NCBI GenBank assembly: GCA_016793635.1
Contig: JAEUMD010000010.1
Location: 1 to 64,000, forward strand
Reading direction: 5' to 3'
DNA length: 64,000 nt
Source of the DNA: Hyphomicrobiaceae bacterium
GTDB lineage: Bacteria; Pseudomonadota; Alphaproteobacteria; Rhizobiales; Hyphomicrobiaceae
Positions 53,221 through 62,461 of the stretch are shown here, piece by piece (the stretch's first letter is position 1; each line of letters starts with the position of its first letter). Both the position numbers and the translations under genes were made by a program. A model generated the notes under the pieces. That model saw nothing but the letters and a program-made list of their open reading frames with translations, was not told the DNA's origin and ran no database searches.

Positions 53221-53976
53221 TCAGGCCGCGTCGGCCTGGAACTCGGCATAGCCCGACTGCTCGAGCTCGAGGGCGAGCTCTTTCCCGCCGGACTTCTGGA
53301 TGCGGCCATGGGCGAGGACGTGCACGCGATCGGGCACGATGTGGTCCAGCAGGCGCTGGTAGTGAGTGATGACGAGCATCGCGCGGGCCGGATCGCGCAA
53401 CGCATTGACGCCTTCCGAGACGACCTTCAGGGCGTCGATGTCGAGGCCGGAGTCCGTCTCGTCGAGCACGCACAGCGTCGGCTCGAGCATCGCCATCTGA
53501 AGAATCTCCGAGCGCTTCTTCTCACCGCCCGAGAAGCCGACGTTGACCGGGCGCTTCAGCATCTCGACGTCGATGTTGAGCTTGCCGGCGCGCTCCTTCA
53601 CGACGCGCATGAACTCCGGCGTTGTCAGCTCGGCTTGTCCGCGCTTCTTGCGTACCGCGTTGGTCGCCGTGCGAAGGAAGGTGAGGCCGGCGACGCCCGG
53701 AATCTCCATCGGATACTGGAAGGCGAGGAACACACCCTTGGCGGAACGCTCGTCGGGCTCCATCTCGAGAATCGACTCGCCGTTCCACAGGATGTCACCG
53801 TCGACGATTTCGTAGTCGTCGCGGCCGGCGAGCACATACGCGAGGGTCGACTTACCGGAGCCGTTCGGCCCCATGATCGCATGCACCTCGCCCTTCGGCA
53901 CGACGAGATCGATACCCTTGAGGATCATCTTGTCCTCGTCGGCGATCTTCACGTGCAGGTTCTTGATCTCGAGCAT
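53221..53976 (-). CDS. sufC: Fe-S cluster assembly ATPase SufC
   Basis: The 251-residue ABC-type ATPase has Walker A in IMGPNGSGKSTLAYV, the Q-loop region FLAFQYPMEIPGV, the signature FSGGEKKRSEILQMA, Walker B LCVLDETDSGLDID and the switch His in MLVITHYQRLL. It powers conformational change of the SufBC2D complex in the cytoplasm. It lies 42 bp upstream of sufD and 57 bp downstream of the membrane ORF. Confidence 0.96.
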   Translation of the reverse strand: MLEIKNLHVKIADEDKMILKGIDLVVPKGEVHAIMGPNGSGKSTLAYVLAGRDDYEIVDGDILWNGESILEMEPDERSAKGVFLAFQYPMEIPGVAGLTFLRTATNAVRKKRGQAELTTPEFMRVVKERAGKLNIDVEMLKRPVNVGFSGGEKKRSEILQMAMLEPTLCVLDETDSGLDIDALKVVSEGVNALRDPARAMLVITHYQRLLDHIVPDRVHVLAHGRIQKSGGKELALELEQSGYAEFQADAA

Positions 53977-54033
53977 ATCTCTCTCACTCCGTTGTCTGCT
54001 GCGGATGGAGCCCGCGGGGCCCTCGATCCGAAA

Positions 54034-54381
54034 TCAATCCTTGGCGCATCCGCCGGGGCCGCACGGGCCGCCTTCATTGTTCGGCGCGTAGATGTCCATG
54101 TATTTCTGGCCTTTCCAGCGCCACGCCCATTCGCCATCGGTGCGCCGCCGCGCGAACTGCGTGAACCAGTAGACGCCGCCGAGCACGCCGACGAACCAGA
54201 CGACGTAGCCGGCGATGGTGCCCGTGTCCTTCAGCGACAGCATTCCGCCGACCGCCACGATGCCGAGCACCACCGAGAAAAGCCCCGTCGAAAGCCAGCC
54301 CTGCCAAGTCGACGGCGTGGCGCCATAGCCATGCGATTTGGGCTTGAACCAATAGCCGTTGGTGCCGTTCGCCATTGCCAT
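54034..54381 (-). CDS. membrane protein of unknown function inside the suf operon
   Basis: The 115-residue protein starts MAMANGTNGYWFKPKSHGYG at ATG 54381, only 5 nt after the sufB stop; the in-frame extension upstream runs antisense-like through sufB and is rejected. Two membrane segments are evident (WLSTGLFSVVLGIVAVGGML and GTIAGYVVWFVGVLGGVYWF), followed by a soluble end with GEWAWRWKGQKYMDIY and a Cys-containing tail GGPCGPGGCAKD. Position between sufB and sufC ties it to Fe-S assembly. I recall small ORFs in this place in related genomes but no assigned function. Confidence 0.78.
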   Translation of the reverse strand: MAMANGTNGYWFKPKSHGYGATPSTWQGWLSTGLFSVVLGIVAVGGMLSLKDTGTIAGYVVWFVGVLGGVYWFTQFARRRTDGEWAWRWKGQKYMDIYAPNNEGGPCGPGGCAKD

Positions 54382-54386
54382 CCCAA

Positions 54387-55856
<1,470 letters not shown>

Positions 55857-55861
55857 CTCGA

Positions 55862-57097
55862 TTACTCTCCCATGGATGCCGCGGCAGGCGCGGCCTTGAA
55901 CTGATGCGGCGTAACGGTCACCGCGTGCGGCGCGCCGGCATCGGCCACCCGCACATGTGCATCGCCTCGCCCCGGCGCAACCGCGTTGCGCCAAGCTTCG
56001 ATGAAACTCGCGACGTCGGCGCGGCTGCTGGCGTGGCCGAGGCTCACGCGAATGACGCCTCGCGCAATTTCGGGCGCGATCCCCATCGCCGCCAGCACCG
56101 CGCTCTGCCCGACCTTGCCCGACGCACATGCGGAGCCGGCGCTGACCGCCACACCCGCGAGATCGAGCTTGATGACCAGCGTCTCAGCGGCGGCTCCCGC
56201 GACTGCCAACGCCGTCGTGTTGCCAAGTCGCGTGACACGCTCCGAGATGATCGCCACATCGGGACGGACATCGCGCGCAGCCCGCTCGATCTCGTCGCGG
56301 AGTGCAGAGATCGCACCGACAGCCGGAAGATCGCGCAGGGCGGCTTCGGCGGCGGCACCGAACCCGGCGATGCCCTCGACGTTCTCCGTGCCGGCCCGCT
56401 TGCGGCGCTCCTGACCGCCACCGACGATGAACGGCGGCAGCGAGTTCACGTCCCGCGCGACCAGCGCGCCAACGCCCTTGGGGCCGCCGATCTTGTGCGA
56501 CGAGACGAGCAGGTAATCGACGCCGGATTGGGCGAAATCGATCGCGACGCGTCCAGCGGCCTGGACGGCGTCGCACATCACCGCGGCACCATGGGTACGC
56601 GCCAGCTCGACGATGGCCGCGACCGGCTGAATAACGCCCGTTTCGTTGTTGGCGAGCTGCGCAGCGATGAGTGCGCGCCCGGCTCCCTCACCATCGGCGA
56701 CGGGCTCTCCGGCCAGGCACGCGCCAAGCGCGGCGACATCGATCACACCGTCACTGTCGACCGACATTTCGACGATGCGCGCCTGCGATGCCAAGATCGG
56801 TGCGACGACGCAAGGATGCTCCATGCGCGAATAGCGGATGCGACGCCAAGAGCGCCGCAGCACGGAATTGGCCACCTCGCTCGCGCCACTGGTGAAGATC
56901 ACCTGCGAGGGAGAGGCGCCGACGAGTGCCGCTACCTGCTCGCGCGCACGCTCGACCATCGCGCGGGCCCGGCGCCCCTCGGCGTGCACGGACGAGGGAT
57001 TGCCGCCGGCGTCGATCGCCGCCAGCATCGCCGCGCGCGCCTCCGGCCGCAGAGGCGCCGTCGCGTTGTAATCGAGATATGTGCGCCGGGCGCTCAT
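55862..57097 (-). CDS. cysteine desulfurase, NifS/IscS type
   Basis: The 411-residue class V aminotransferase starts [20 protein letters not shown] (the DxNATxP motif). Further motifs: [32 protein letters not shown], the PLP-Lys in [32 protein letters not shown], and the catalytic Cys loop [15 protein letters not shown]. This is group I (IscS-like), distinct from sufS in the same operon. Its ATG overlaps the stop of the regulator gene as ATGA (57094-57097). The C-terminus has a short non-conserved tail. Confidence 0.93.
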   Translation of the reverse strand: MSARRTYLDYNATAPLRPEARAAMLAAIDAGGNPSSVHAEGRRARAMVERAREQVAALVGASPSQVIFTSGASEVANSVLRRSWRRIRYSRMEHPCVVAPILASQARIVEMSVDSDGVIDVAALGACLAGEPVADGEGAGRALIAAQLANNETGVIQPVAAIVELARTHGAAVMCDAVQAAGRVAIDFAQSGVDYLLVSSHKIGGPKGVGALVARDVNSLPPFIVGGGQERRKRAGTENVEGIAGFGAAAEAALRDLPAVGAISALRDEIERAARDVRPDVAIISERVTRLGNTTALAVAGAAAETLVIKLDLAGVAVSAGSACASGKVGQSAVLAAMGIAPEIARGVIRVSLGHASSRADVASFIEAWRNAVAPGRGDAHVRVADAGAPHAVTVTPHQFKAAPAAASMGE

Positions 57098-57567
57098 TCC
57101 GCCGCCCAGCCGATGCCGCCCGCCCCGCGCTGCGTCGGGAGGTTCTTGGCGAGCTTGTCCGGCGGAATGCCGTCGAGCACTTCCGCGAGGCTCACGTTCC
57201 AGAGGAAGGCGGCGATGTGACCGCCGAGGCCACGCCAGAGATTGTGCGTCAGGCAGCGCTCTTCACCGAGGCAGCCGATGCCCCCGTCCATGCAGCGCGT
57301 CATCCGCGTCTCTTCCTCGACCGCAGCCATGATCTCGCCGACGACAATCTCCGCGGGGGGACGGCCGAGCCGGTAGCCGCCACTGCGCCCACGGGCGCTC
57401 TCGACGAGACCCGCGCGGCGCAGCCGCAGAAAGATCTGCTCGAGATACGATAGGGAAAGCTGCTGGCGCTCCGCGATCTGCGACAGCGGCACGGCGTTGT
57501 CGCCCTCGTGCTTGGCCAGATCCGCCATCGCCATCACGGCATAGCGGCCCTTGGTGTTGAGCTCCAC
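57094..57567 (-). CDS. Rrf2-family transcriptional regulator, IscR-like
   Basis: The 157-residue regulator starts at GTG 57567 (MELNTKGRYAVMAMADLAKH), with GGAGG about 11 nt upstream. The winged-helix domain contains LSQIAERQQLSLSYLEQIFL and GLVESARGRSGGYRLGRPP. Three candidate cluster ligands lie in CMDGGIGCLGEERC (C-x6-C-x5-C), close to IscR spacing, followed by HNLWRGLGG. It would sense Fe-S status and repress the downstream suf genes. The operator candidate at 57729-57743 lies in its own promoter region. Confidence 0.9.
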   Translation of the reverse strand: MELNTKGRYAVMAMADLAKHEGDNAVPLSQIAERQQLSLSYLEQIFLRLRRAGLVESARGRSGGYRLGRPPAEIVVGEIMAAVEEETRMTRCMDGGIGCLGEERCLTHNLWRGLGGHIAAFLWNVSLAEVLDGIPPDKLAKNLPTQRGAGGIGWAAE

Positions 57568-57728
57568 GGCGCACCTACCTCCAAGACGCTGAACCCTCCT
57601 CCGATGCCGCGTCCTCGGCAATTCGCCCGAGACAAGACCGCGCCATCGATGAGGCTTGCGTCCGACACCCCGGTTCGTGCTAAGAACCGCCTCCGATAGG
57701 AGATGCCGGAGCATTCTGTTGCGGCTCT

Positions 57729-57743
57729 TTCGAACCGTTCTAA
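57729..57743 (-). promoter_or_regulatory. palindromic operator candidate for the Rrf2 regulator
   Basis: TTCGAACCGTTCTAA is a 15-bp near-perfect palindrome (TTnGAAC-n-GTTCnAA). It lies just downstream of the predicted -10 box at 57757-57762, a position suited to repression. Its sequence resembles Fe-S regulator sites with TTTAGAA-type half-sites that I recall from alphaproteobacteria, but binding is inferred. Confidence 0.55.
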
Positions 57744-57756
57744 ACTTAGTACGGCG

Positions 57757-57785
57757 AATATGAAAATTCCGAGCCGGGAAGTCAA
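57757..57785 (-). promoter_or_regulatory. sigma-70-type promoter of the suf operon
   Basis: On the minus strand TTGACT (57780-57785) and CATATT (57757-57762) are separated by 17 bp, a good match to TTGACA-N17-TATAAT. Transcription would start near 57750. Confidence 0.65.
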
Positions 57786-57992
57786 GTATTCTGCGAGCAG
57801 GAATTTCTGATACCCAGCAAACATCCTCGGCAAATCGTCGCACGAAGCTGCGGACTGGCGCGAGTGTAGGCCCCGCTACGGCGCTGAACGCCCGACGGCC
57901 GAATGATCCGCCATCTGGCCTCTTCCCTTTGGCCGGCTCCAGGATCTCAAAAGCCGCCGCGCGCCGCCGACACGTCACAACATGGGAGTCCC

Positions 57993-58763
57993 ATGCCTGA
58001 GCTGATCATCAATGGTCCCGCCGGCCGCATCGAGGCGCGTTACCATCACGAATCCAAGTCGGACAGCCCGATCGCCCTCATCCTGCATCCGCACCCGCAG
58101 TTCGGCGGCACGATGAACAATCAGGTTGTCTACAGTCTCTATCATACGTTCGCCGCCCGCGGCTTCTCAGTCCTGCGCTTCAACTTTCGCGGCGTCGGTC
58201 GCAGCCAGGGCTTCTGGGATGGCGGTCCGGGCGAGCTGGCAGATGCCGCCTCCGCCCTCGACTGGCTGCAGATCGTCAAGCCCGACGCCAAGTGCTGCTG
58301 GATCGCCGGCGTCTCGTTCGGCACCTGGATCGCCATGCAACTTCTCATGCGCCGGCCGGAAATCGACGGCTTCATCTGCGTCGCGCCGCCCTCCAACCTC
58401 TATGATTTCTCGTTCTTGGCGCCGTGCCCGTCGTCGGGTCTGATGATCAACGGCGACAAGGACCGCGTGGTGCCCTCGGCCTCGGTGGGAGAGCTCGCCG
58501 TCAAGCTGAAGACGCAGCGCGGGATCAAGATCGATCACGAGGTTGTCCCGGGAGCCAACCACTTCTTCCAGGACAAGCTCGAGGATCTGACGTCGGTCGT
58601 CGGCAGCTACGTCGACATGCGCCTCGCCAAGGACGCCGCGGAACGCGAGCAGAAGCGCGAGCGCGAGAAGGAACGCGAGGCGGCCCGCGAGCGCGACAGG
58701 CAGCGCGAGCAGGAGGAAGTGGCGTCGGCACCCGTTGGCGGGGACGACGAGGGCGACGAATGA
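57993..58763 (+). CDS. alpha/beta hydrolase with a highly charged C-terminal tail
   Basis: The 256-residue protein from ATG 57993 (GGGAG upstream) resembles the bacterial dienelactone-hydrolase-like family: LILHPHPQFGGTMNNQVVYS, FRGVGRSQGFWDGGPGE, the nucleophile elbow IAGVSFGTWIAMQ (G-x-S-x-G), the Asp in MINGDKDRVVP and the His in VPGANHFFQDKL, so the catalytic triad is complete. After the domain comes a roughly 40-residue tail of alternating Arg, Glu and Lys (EREQKREREKEREAARER), predicted as one charged helix, and an acidic end. The substrate is unknown; the protein is cytoplasmic. It is divergent from the suf operon. Confidence 0.85.
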   Translation: MPELIINGPAGRIEARYHHESKSDSPIALILHPHPQFGGTMNNQVVYSLYHTFAARGFSVLRFNFRGVGRSQGFWDGGPGELADAASALDWLQIVKPDAKCCWIAGVSFGTWIAMQLLMRRPEIDGFICVAPPSNLYDFSFLAPCPSSGLMINGDKDRVVPSASVGELAVKLKTQRGIKIDHEVVPGANHFFQDKLEDLTSVVGSYVDMRLAKDAAEREQKREREKEREAARERDRQREQEEVASAPVGGDDEGDE

Positions 58764-59118
58764 GACCTTCCGGGGCGCATCGCGGTCTGCCGCGGTTGCC
58801 CCGGGCGAATTCCGTTATCTGACGGAAAAGGTGCTTCGGTTTTCTGGGCCGTATGCGGATATTCCACCACCGTGCGGCCCGCCGAAGCCCTCTGGCGGCC
58901 CATAGCCTCGGGCGTGCTCATAACCCATCAATTTGATTCACCTGTACATTTTAGAGGCATCCGAGTTGCCACCTGAGGCCCGGCGCGAGACTTTCGCGCG
59001 CACCTGACTGCCAGCCGAGCGGGCTCGAGACCTTTCGAATCCATTAGTGTCCGGGCGCCTATGATGCCTCGGGAAAACGCTCTGACATCAGAGCGTTCCG
59101 CCCACGGGGAGGCGCCGC
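58764..59118. other. 355-bp intergenic region, with a tRNA-like TTCGAATCC box
   Basis: The region lies between the hydrolase and the M28 peptidase. At 58977-59056 GCCCGG and CCGGGC could pair over about 80 nt and a TTCGAATCC box lies at 59034-59042, but T-arm and anticodon stems do not form. No gene was called. Confidence 0.4.
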
Positions 59119-60132
59119 GTGGTCCAGATCGCAACCGTTGTGCTCGTCCTTGTTGCCGTTGTGGCTCTCGCCGGCCTGGGCATTCTCGCTTATGCCATCG
59201 TGTTCCCGCGCCAGCCGTACACGGGACCACTCCCTCCGCTCACCCGGGCCGAACTGGCACTCAGCAAGAGGTTGCGCCGGCACGTCGAGGCCGTCGCTAG
59301 CCGCCCGCACAACCTTGCCCACTACGCGGAGCTTGAGGCAGCCGCGTGCCACATCGAACGAGAGTTGGCGGCGATGGGCCTGACACCTCACTTGCAGCAG
59401 TATGACGTGCACGGCCGGCCGGTGCGCAATATCGAGGTTACGCTTGAGCCCGCACCGACCTTTGCGCGCGAACCGACTGCAACCCTCGTCGTCGGCGCGC
59501 ACTACGATGCTCCCGACGATTCACCCGGGGCAAATGACAACGGCACGGGAGTCGCCGCGCTGCTGGAGCTGGCGCGCCTCCTCGGCGGTTCAGATGCACG
59601 GGAGCGACGGTGCCGCCTGCGTCTCGTATTCTTCGTCAACGAGGAGGCGCCGTACGGCAAGACAGAGCTGATGGGCAGCCTGGTCCATGCGCGCAGCCTC
59701 TCCGAACGCGGCGAGCGCGTCGACGGCATGATCGCGCTCGAGACCCTCGGCCACTTCTCGAACGAGCCGGGATCGCAGCGCTTTCCGTTTCCGTTCGGCC
59801 TCGTCTATTCGGACGTCGGAAACTTCGTCGCATTCGTCGGGCTGCCGCGCGCGCGCGGTTTCGTGCGCAAGGCGCTTCGTGCATTCCGCGCCGAGACGGC
59901 CTTTCCCTCGATCGGCGGCGTCGCTCCGGGCTCCCTCGAGGGGATCGATCTTTCGGACCACTGGGCCTACGACCAGTGCGGCTACCCGGCGATGATGATC
60001 ACCGATACCGCCCCGTTCCGGAACCCGTTCTACCATACGCGCGCGGACCTGCCCGCAACCGTCGACTACGCGAGCCTCGCCCGCATCACGCTCGGCCTGT
60101 CGCACATGCTCCAACGACTCGACCGAGAGTGA
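59119..60132 (+). CDS. M28-family metallopeptidase, membrane-anchored
   Basis: The 337-residue protein starts at GTG 59119 (GGGGAGGCGCCGC upstream). An N-terminal signal-anchor (VVLVLVAVVALAGLGILAYA) is followed by the zinc aminopeptidase domain with metal ligands in VVGAHYDAPDDSPGANDNGT (His, Asp), the catalytic Glu pair in FFVNEEAPYG, ALETLGHFS (Asp/Glu ligand position) and the last His in FYHTRADLPATVDY. The domain faces the periplasm and would be a co-catalytic two-zinc aminopeptidase. The substrate is unknown. Confidence 0.88.
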   Translation: MVQIATVVLVLVAVVALAGLGILAYAIVFPRQPYTGPLPPLTRAELALSKRLRRHVEAVASRPHNLAHYAELEAAACHIERELAAMGLTPHLQQYDVHGRPVRNIEVTLEPAPTFAREPTATLVVGAHYDAPDDSPGANDNGTGVAALLELARLLGGSDARERRCRLRLVFFVNEEAPYGKTELMGSLVHARSLSERGERVDGMIALETLGHFSNEPGSQRFPFPFGLVYSDVGNFVAFVGLPRARGFVRKALRAFRAETAFPSIGGVAPGSLEGIDLSDHWAYDQCGYPAMMITDTAPFRNPFYHTRADLPATVDYASLARITLGLSHMLQRLDRE

Positions 60133-60327
60133 CGGTCTCCTGGACGCGGTGTGCAACAAGGCAGCGATGGGATTGGATTGCCCTACGCCATATTGCCCGC
60201 CCCGTTCGTCGAGCATGCCGAGCGCTATTGGAAGACTTCAGCAGGATTGGTAACATCTCTCGTCCCTGGCCGCGCTATTTGTCACAAGCATTCGATATTT
60301 TCGGCCAGGCTCACTTGGCTTGATTGA

Positions 60328-60342
60328 AATTGGCGCCCAATT
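60328..60342 (+). promoter_or_regulatory. perfect inverted repeat upstream of the AMIN-hydrolase gene
   Basis: AATTGGCGCCCAATT (6-bp arms, 3-bp spacer) ends 18 nt before the ATG at 60361 in an AT-richer leader. It could be an operator or a weak hairpin; no regulator is known. Confidence 0.35.
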
Positions 60343-60360
60343 GAAACACGGGGCAACGCC

Positions 60361-62442
60361 ATGTGCTGGTCGAAGAATCCTCGTCTCGTCGCGATCGCGC
60401 TTTTTGTTCTCACTCTATTCCAACCAATTCCAGGCGGGCTAACGAAAGCGGTCGCGGCCGAGGCGCCCAAAGCCAACGAGGGGCTTCCCCCCCTTCCGAT
60501 CGAGAACCATCATCGTGGCTCGCGGGTTCACGTCAGCCTGGCAGGCGACACGCCCTTCGACGTTTACGCCATCACGTCGCGCCGCGTCGTCGTCGACCTG
60601 CCGAGTTTGAACTTCCGTGTCCCCGAGCTTACCCAAACAGTTCGCCAGCACTCGGCCGCCAAGGCGCTCGTCGAGAAAATTCAAATTCTCCCCCGGAAGG
60701 ACGGCGCACGAATTCAGTTTGATCTGTCCGAGCCAATTCGCTCGACCCAGGGTCATATTTGGAGCACCGACGGTGTTCGCTTCTATTTGGCCATCGACTT
60801 TTTCGCGCCTGATCCGGAAGCCCAACGCGAAGATGGCGAGGATAGGTGGACCTACCTCGACGGCGCCTTCGTCCAGCCCTCGCAGCTCGCCGCGTCGATA
60901 GACCTGCCCGGCCGCATCGACGTGAGAGGACTCCGCCTCGTGGCGGGAGGTGCTGCCGATGTTGGGGCAGTGCTCGTCACGTATCGCCCCGACACGACGT
61001 TCCTCGACGATTCTCCAATGCACCTCGGTAAGGGGGAGCGCACAAAACCGATCGATGAAACCACGGTCTTTCGCGAAGTGACTCGCGTTGACCTCTTCTT
61101 TTCGCGCGAAAACGCAGCGAAGAAGCCAGTCTGGATCGAGGTCTGGGGCCTGCAGCGCCCGCCGCGCCAATCGGGCGGGGTGGCCGACGGCTTCGCGCGG
61201 GCGCAGCGGCGAGGGGGCCCCCCCTCGTTACAGCAGACGCCAAAGAAGGTTGAAACGACGGCGGATACGATCCGCCGAGCCCAGGGTGTCGCTGCCGCCG
61301 GCGTCAATCCCGCCAACGTGACCGTTAACAGCAAGGAACTATCCACGCAGTCGCTAGAATGCGTGAAATCGCAAGATTGCGCCGCCATTCCCGTCTACTT
61401 CGGCACCGATCGCAATCAAGTGGACCGCGCGAAGCGGATCGGCTTCGGCGCCGAGCGCGCCGACAGGCTGCTACTCGGAGAGGCACTCGTGACGGTACCG
61501 CGACACGGGCGAGCGAGCGGCGCGATCCCCCTTCCGGGCTACGCCGACAAATACCTCTGGAGCACACCGGCTGGCGGCGACCCGAAACACCATTTCACAA
61601 TTCCGGATGGCGGCGTTCAAGTCTTCGACAACGAGGACACCTTCCTCCTAGCCACGCGCCGCACTCTCGCAGAGAGCGTTAGAAATGGAGCCGACGGGCG
61701 GCCGGAGCGGCATGCCTTTGTCTTCGTCCACGGCTATAGCGTATCCTTCGACGACGCCGCCTACCGCACGGCGCAGATCGCCTACGATCTGGCGCCGGAT
61801 GGTGCCCTGTTCGCGGTTCCGTTCGTCTACTCTTGGCCATCGGGCGGATCGGCCGCCGACTATCAATACGATCAGGAAAGTGCCCGGCTGGCGGTACCCC
61901 ATCTGGTCAAGTTTCTCCGCTTGATCGTCGACAAGATCGACGCGACGCACGTCCATCTCATCGCCCACAGCATGGGGAATTATCCCCTCATCCTCGCGCT
62001 TGACGAAGTGCGCCGCTCCGCTTCACGGCCAAAGGTGAACCAAATTATCCTCGCCGCCCCCGATATCGACAAGAAGGAGTTCGAGAAGCTCGCCACGCGA
62101 GTGACGAGCTTCGCCAGCGGCGTCACACTCTATGCATCTTCGACCGATCGCGCGCTGCTGCTATCCAGGCTCGGCCGGCGCAATGCACCACGCGCAGGCG
62201 ATGTCTTCGCCCCGCCGGGACCCGCTGTCGTCGAAGGTGTCGACACCATCGACATCTCTGCTCTTTCAAGCGGAATATTCTCGTGGTTCGGGTGGAACCA
62301 CTCGACCTACGCGGACGCCAGGGAGCTCATCAACGATATGGCCGCGCAATTCCGATATGGCCCCAATCGTCCCGATTCGAGGAACGTGAATTTCGAGCCG
62401 GTCGGAACCGCTGAGCACCGCTACTGGCGCTACCGCAACTGA
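60361..62442 (+). CDS. exported AMIN domain-alpha/beta hydrolase (DUF900) fusion protein
   Basis: The 693-residue protein starts MCWSKNPRLVAIALFVLTLF, a signal peptide. Residues about 50-145 look like an AMIN domain (RVHVSLAGDTPFDVYAITSR, then VVVDLPSLNFRVP), known for peptidoglycan or septal localisation in AmiC. A linker region follows, then a DUF900-type esterase domain: AIPVYFGTDRNQ, FVFVHGYSVSFDDAAYR, the nucleophile Ser537 in LIAHSMGNYPLIL, the Asp in APDIDKKEF, and the His in GWNHSTYAD. All triad residues appear present. GC content is slightly lower than in neighbours. The combination suggests an envelope-localised esterase; substrate unknown. Confidence 0.82.
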   Translation: MCWSKNPRLVAIALFVLTLFQPIPGGLTKAVAAEAPKANEGLPPLPIENHHRGSRVHVSLAGDTPFDVYAITSRRVVVDLPSLNFRVPELTQTVRQHSAAKALVEKIQILPRKDGARIQFDLSEPIRSTQGHIWSTDGVRFYLAIDFFAPDPEAQREDGEDRWTYLDGAFVQPSQLAASIDLPGRIDVRGLRLVAGGAADVGAVLVTYRPDTTFLDDSPMHLGKGERTKPIDETTVFREVTRVDLFFSRENAAKKPVWIEVWGLQRPPRQSGGVADGFARAQRRGGPPSLQQTPKKVETTADTIRRAQGVAAAGVNPANVTVNSKELSTQSLECVKSQDCAAIPVYFGTDRNQVDRAKRIGFGAERADRLLLGEALVTVPRHGRASGAIPLPGYADKYLWSTPAGGDPKHHFTIPDGGVQVFDNEDTFLLATRRTLAESVRNGADGRPERHAFVFVHGYSVSFDDAAYRTAQIAYDLAPDGALFAVPFVYSWPSGGSAADYQYDQESARLAVPHLVKFLRLIVDKIDATHVHLIAHSMGNYPLILALDEVRRSASRPKVNQIILAAPDIDKKEFEKLATRVTSFASGVTLYASSTDRALLLSRLGRRNAPRAGDVFAPPGPAVVEGVDTIDISALSSGIFSWFGWNHSTYADARELINDMAAQFRYGPNRPDSRNVNFEPVGTAEHRYWRYRN

Positions 62443-62461
62443 GGCGCGCTCGCTGCTGGCT

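Larger units (their letters stand above)
57568..57992. other. 425-bp divergent region with the suf promoter and a long leader
   Basis: The region separates the Rrf2 regulator (minus) from the alpha/beta hydrolase (plus). It contains the suf promoter and operator candidate annotated separately, leaving a 5' leader of about 180 nt before the regulator start. I see no gene in it. Confidence 0.6.

Noticed and set aside
58977-59056. tRNA-like sequence with a TTCGAATCC box and GCCCGG/CCGGGC ends
   Set aside because: No 5-bp T stem, no anticodon stem-loop and no CCA end can be formed on either strand; perhaps a chance match or a decayed remnant.
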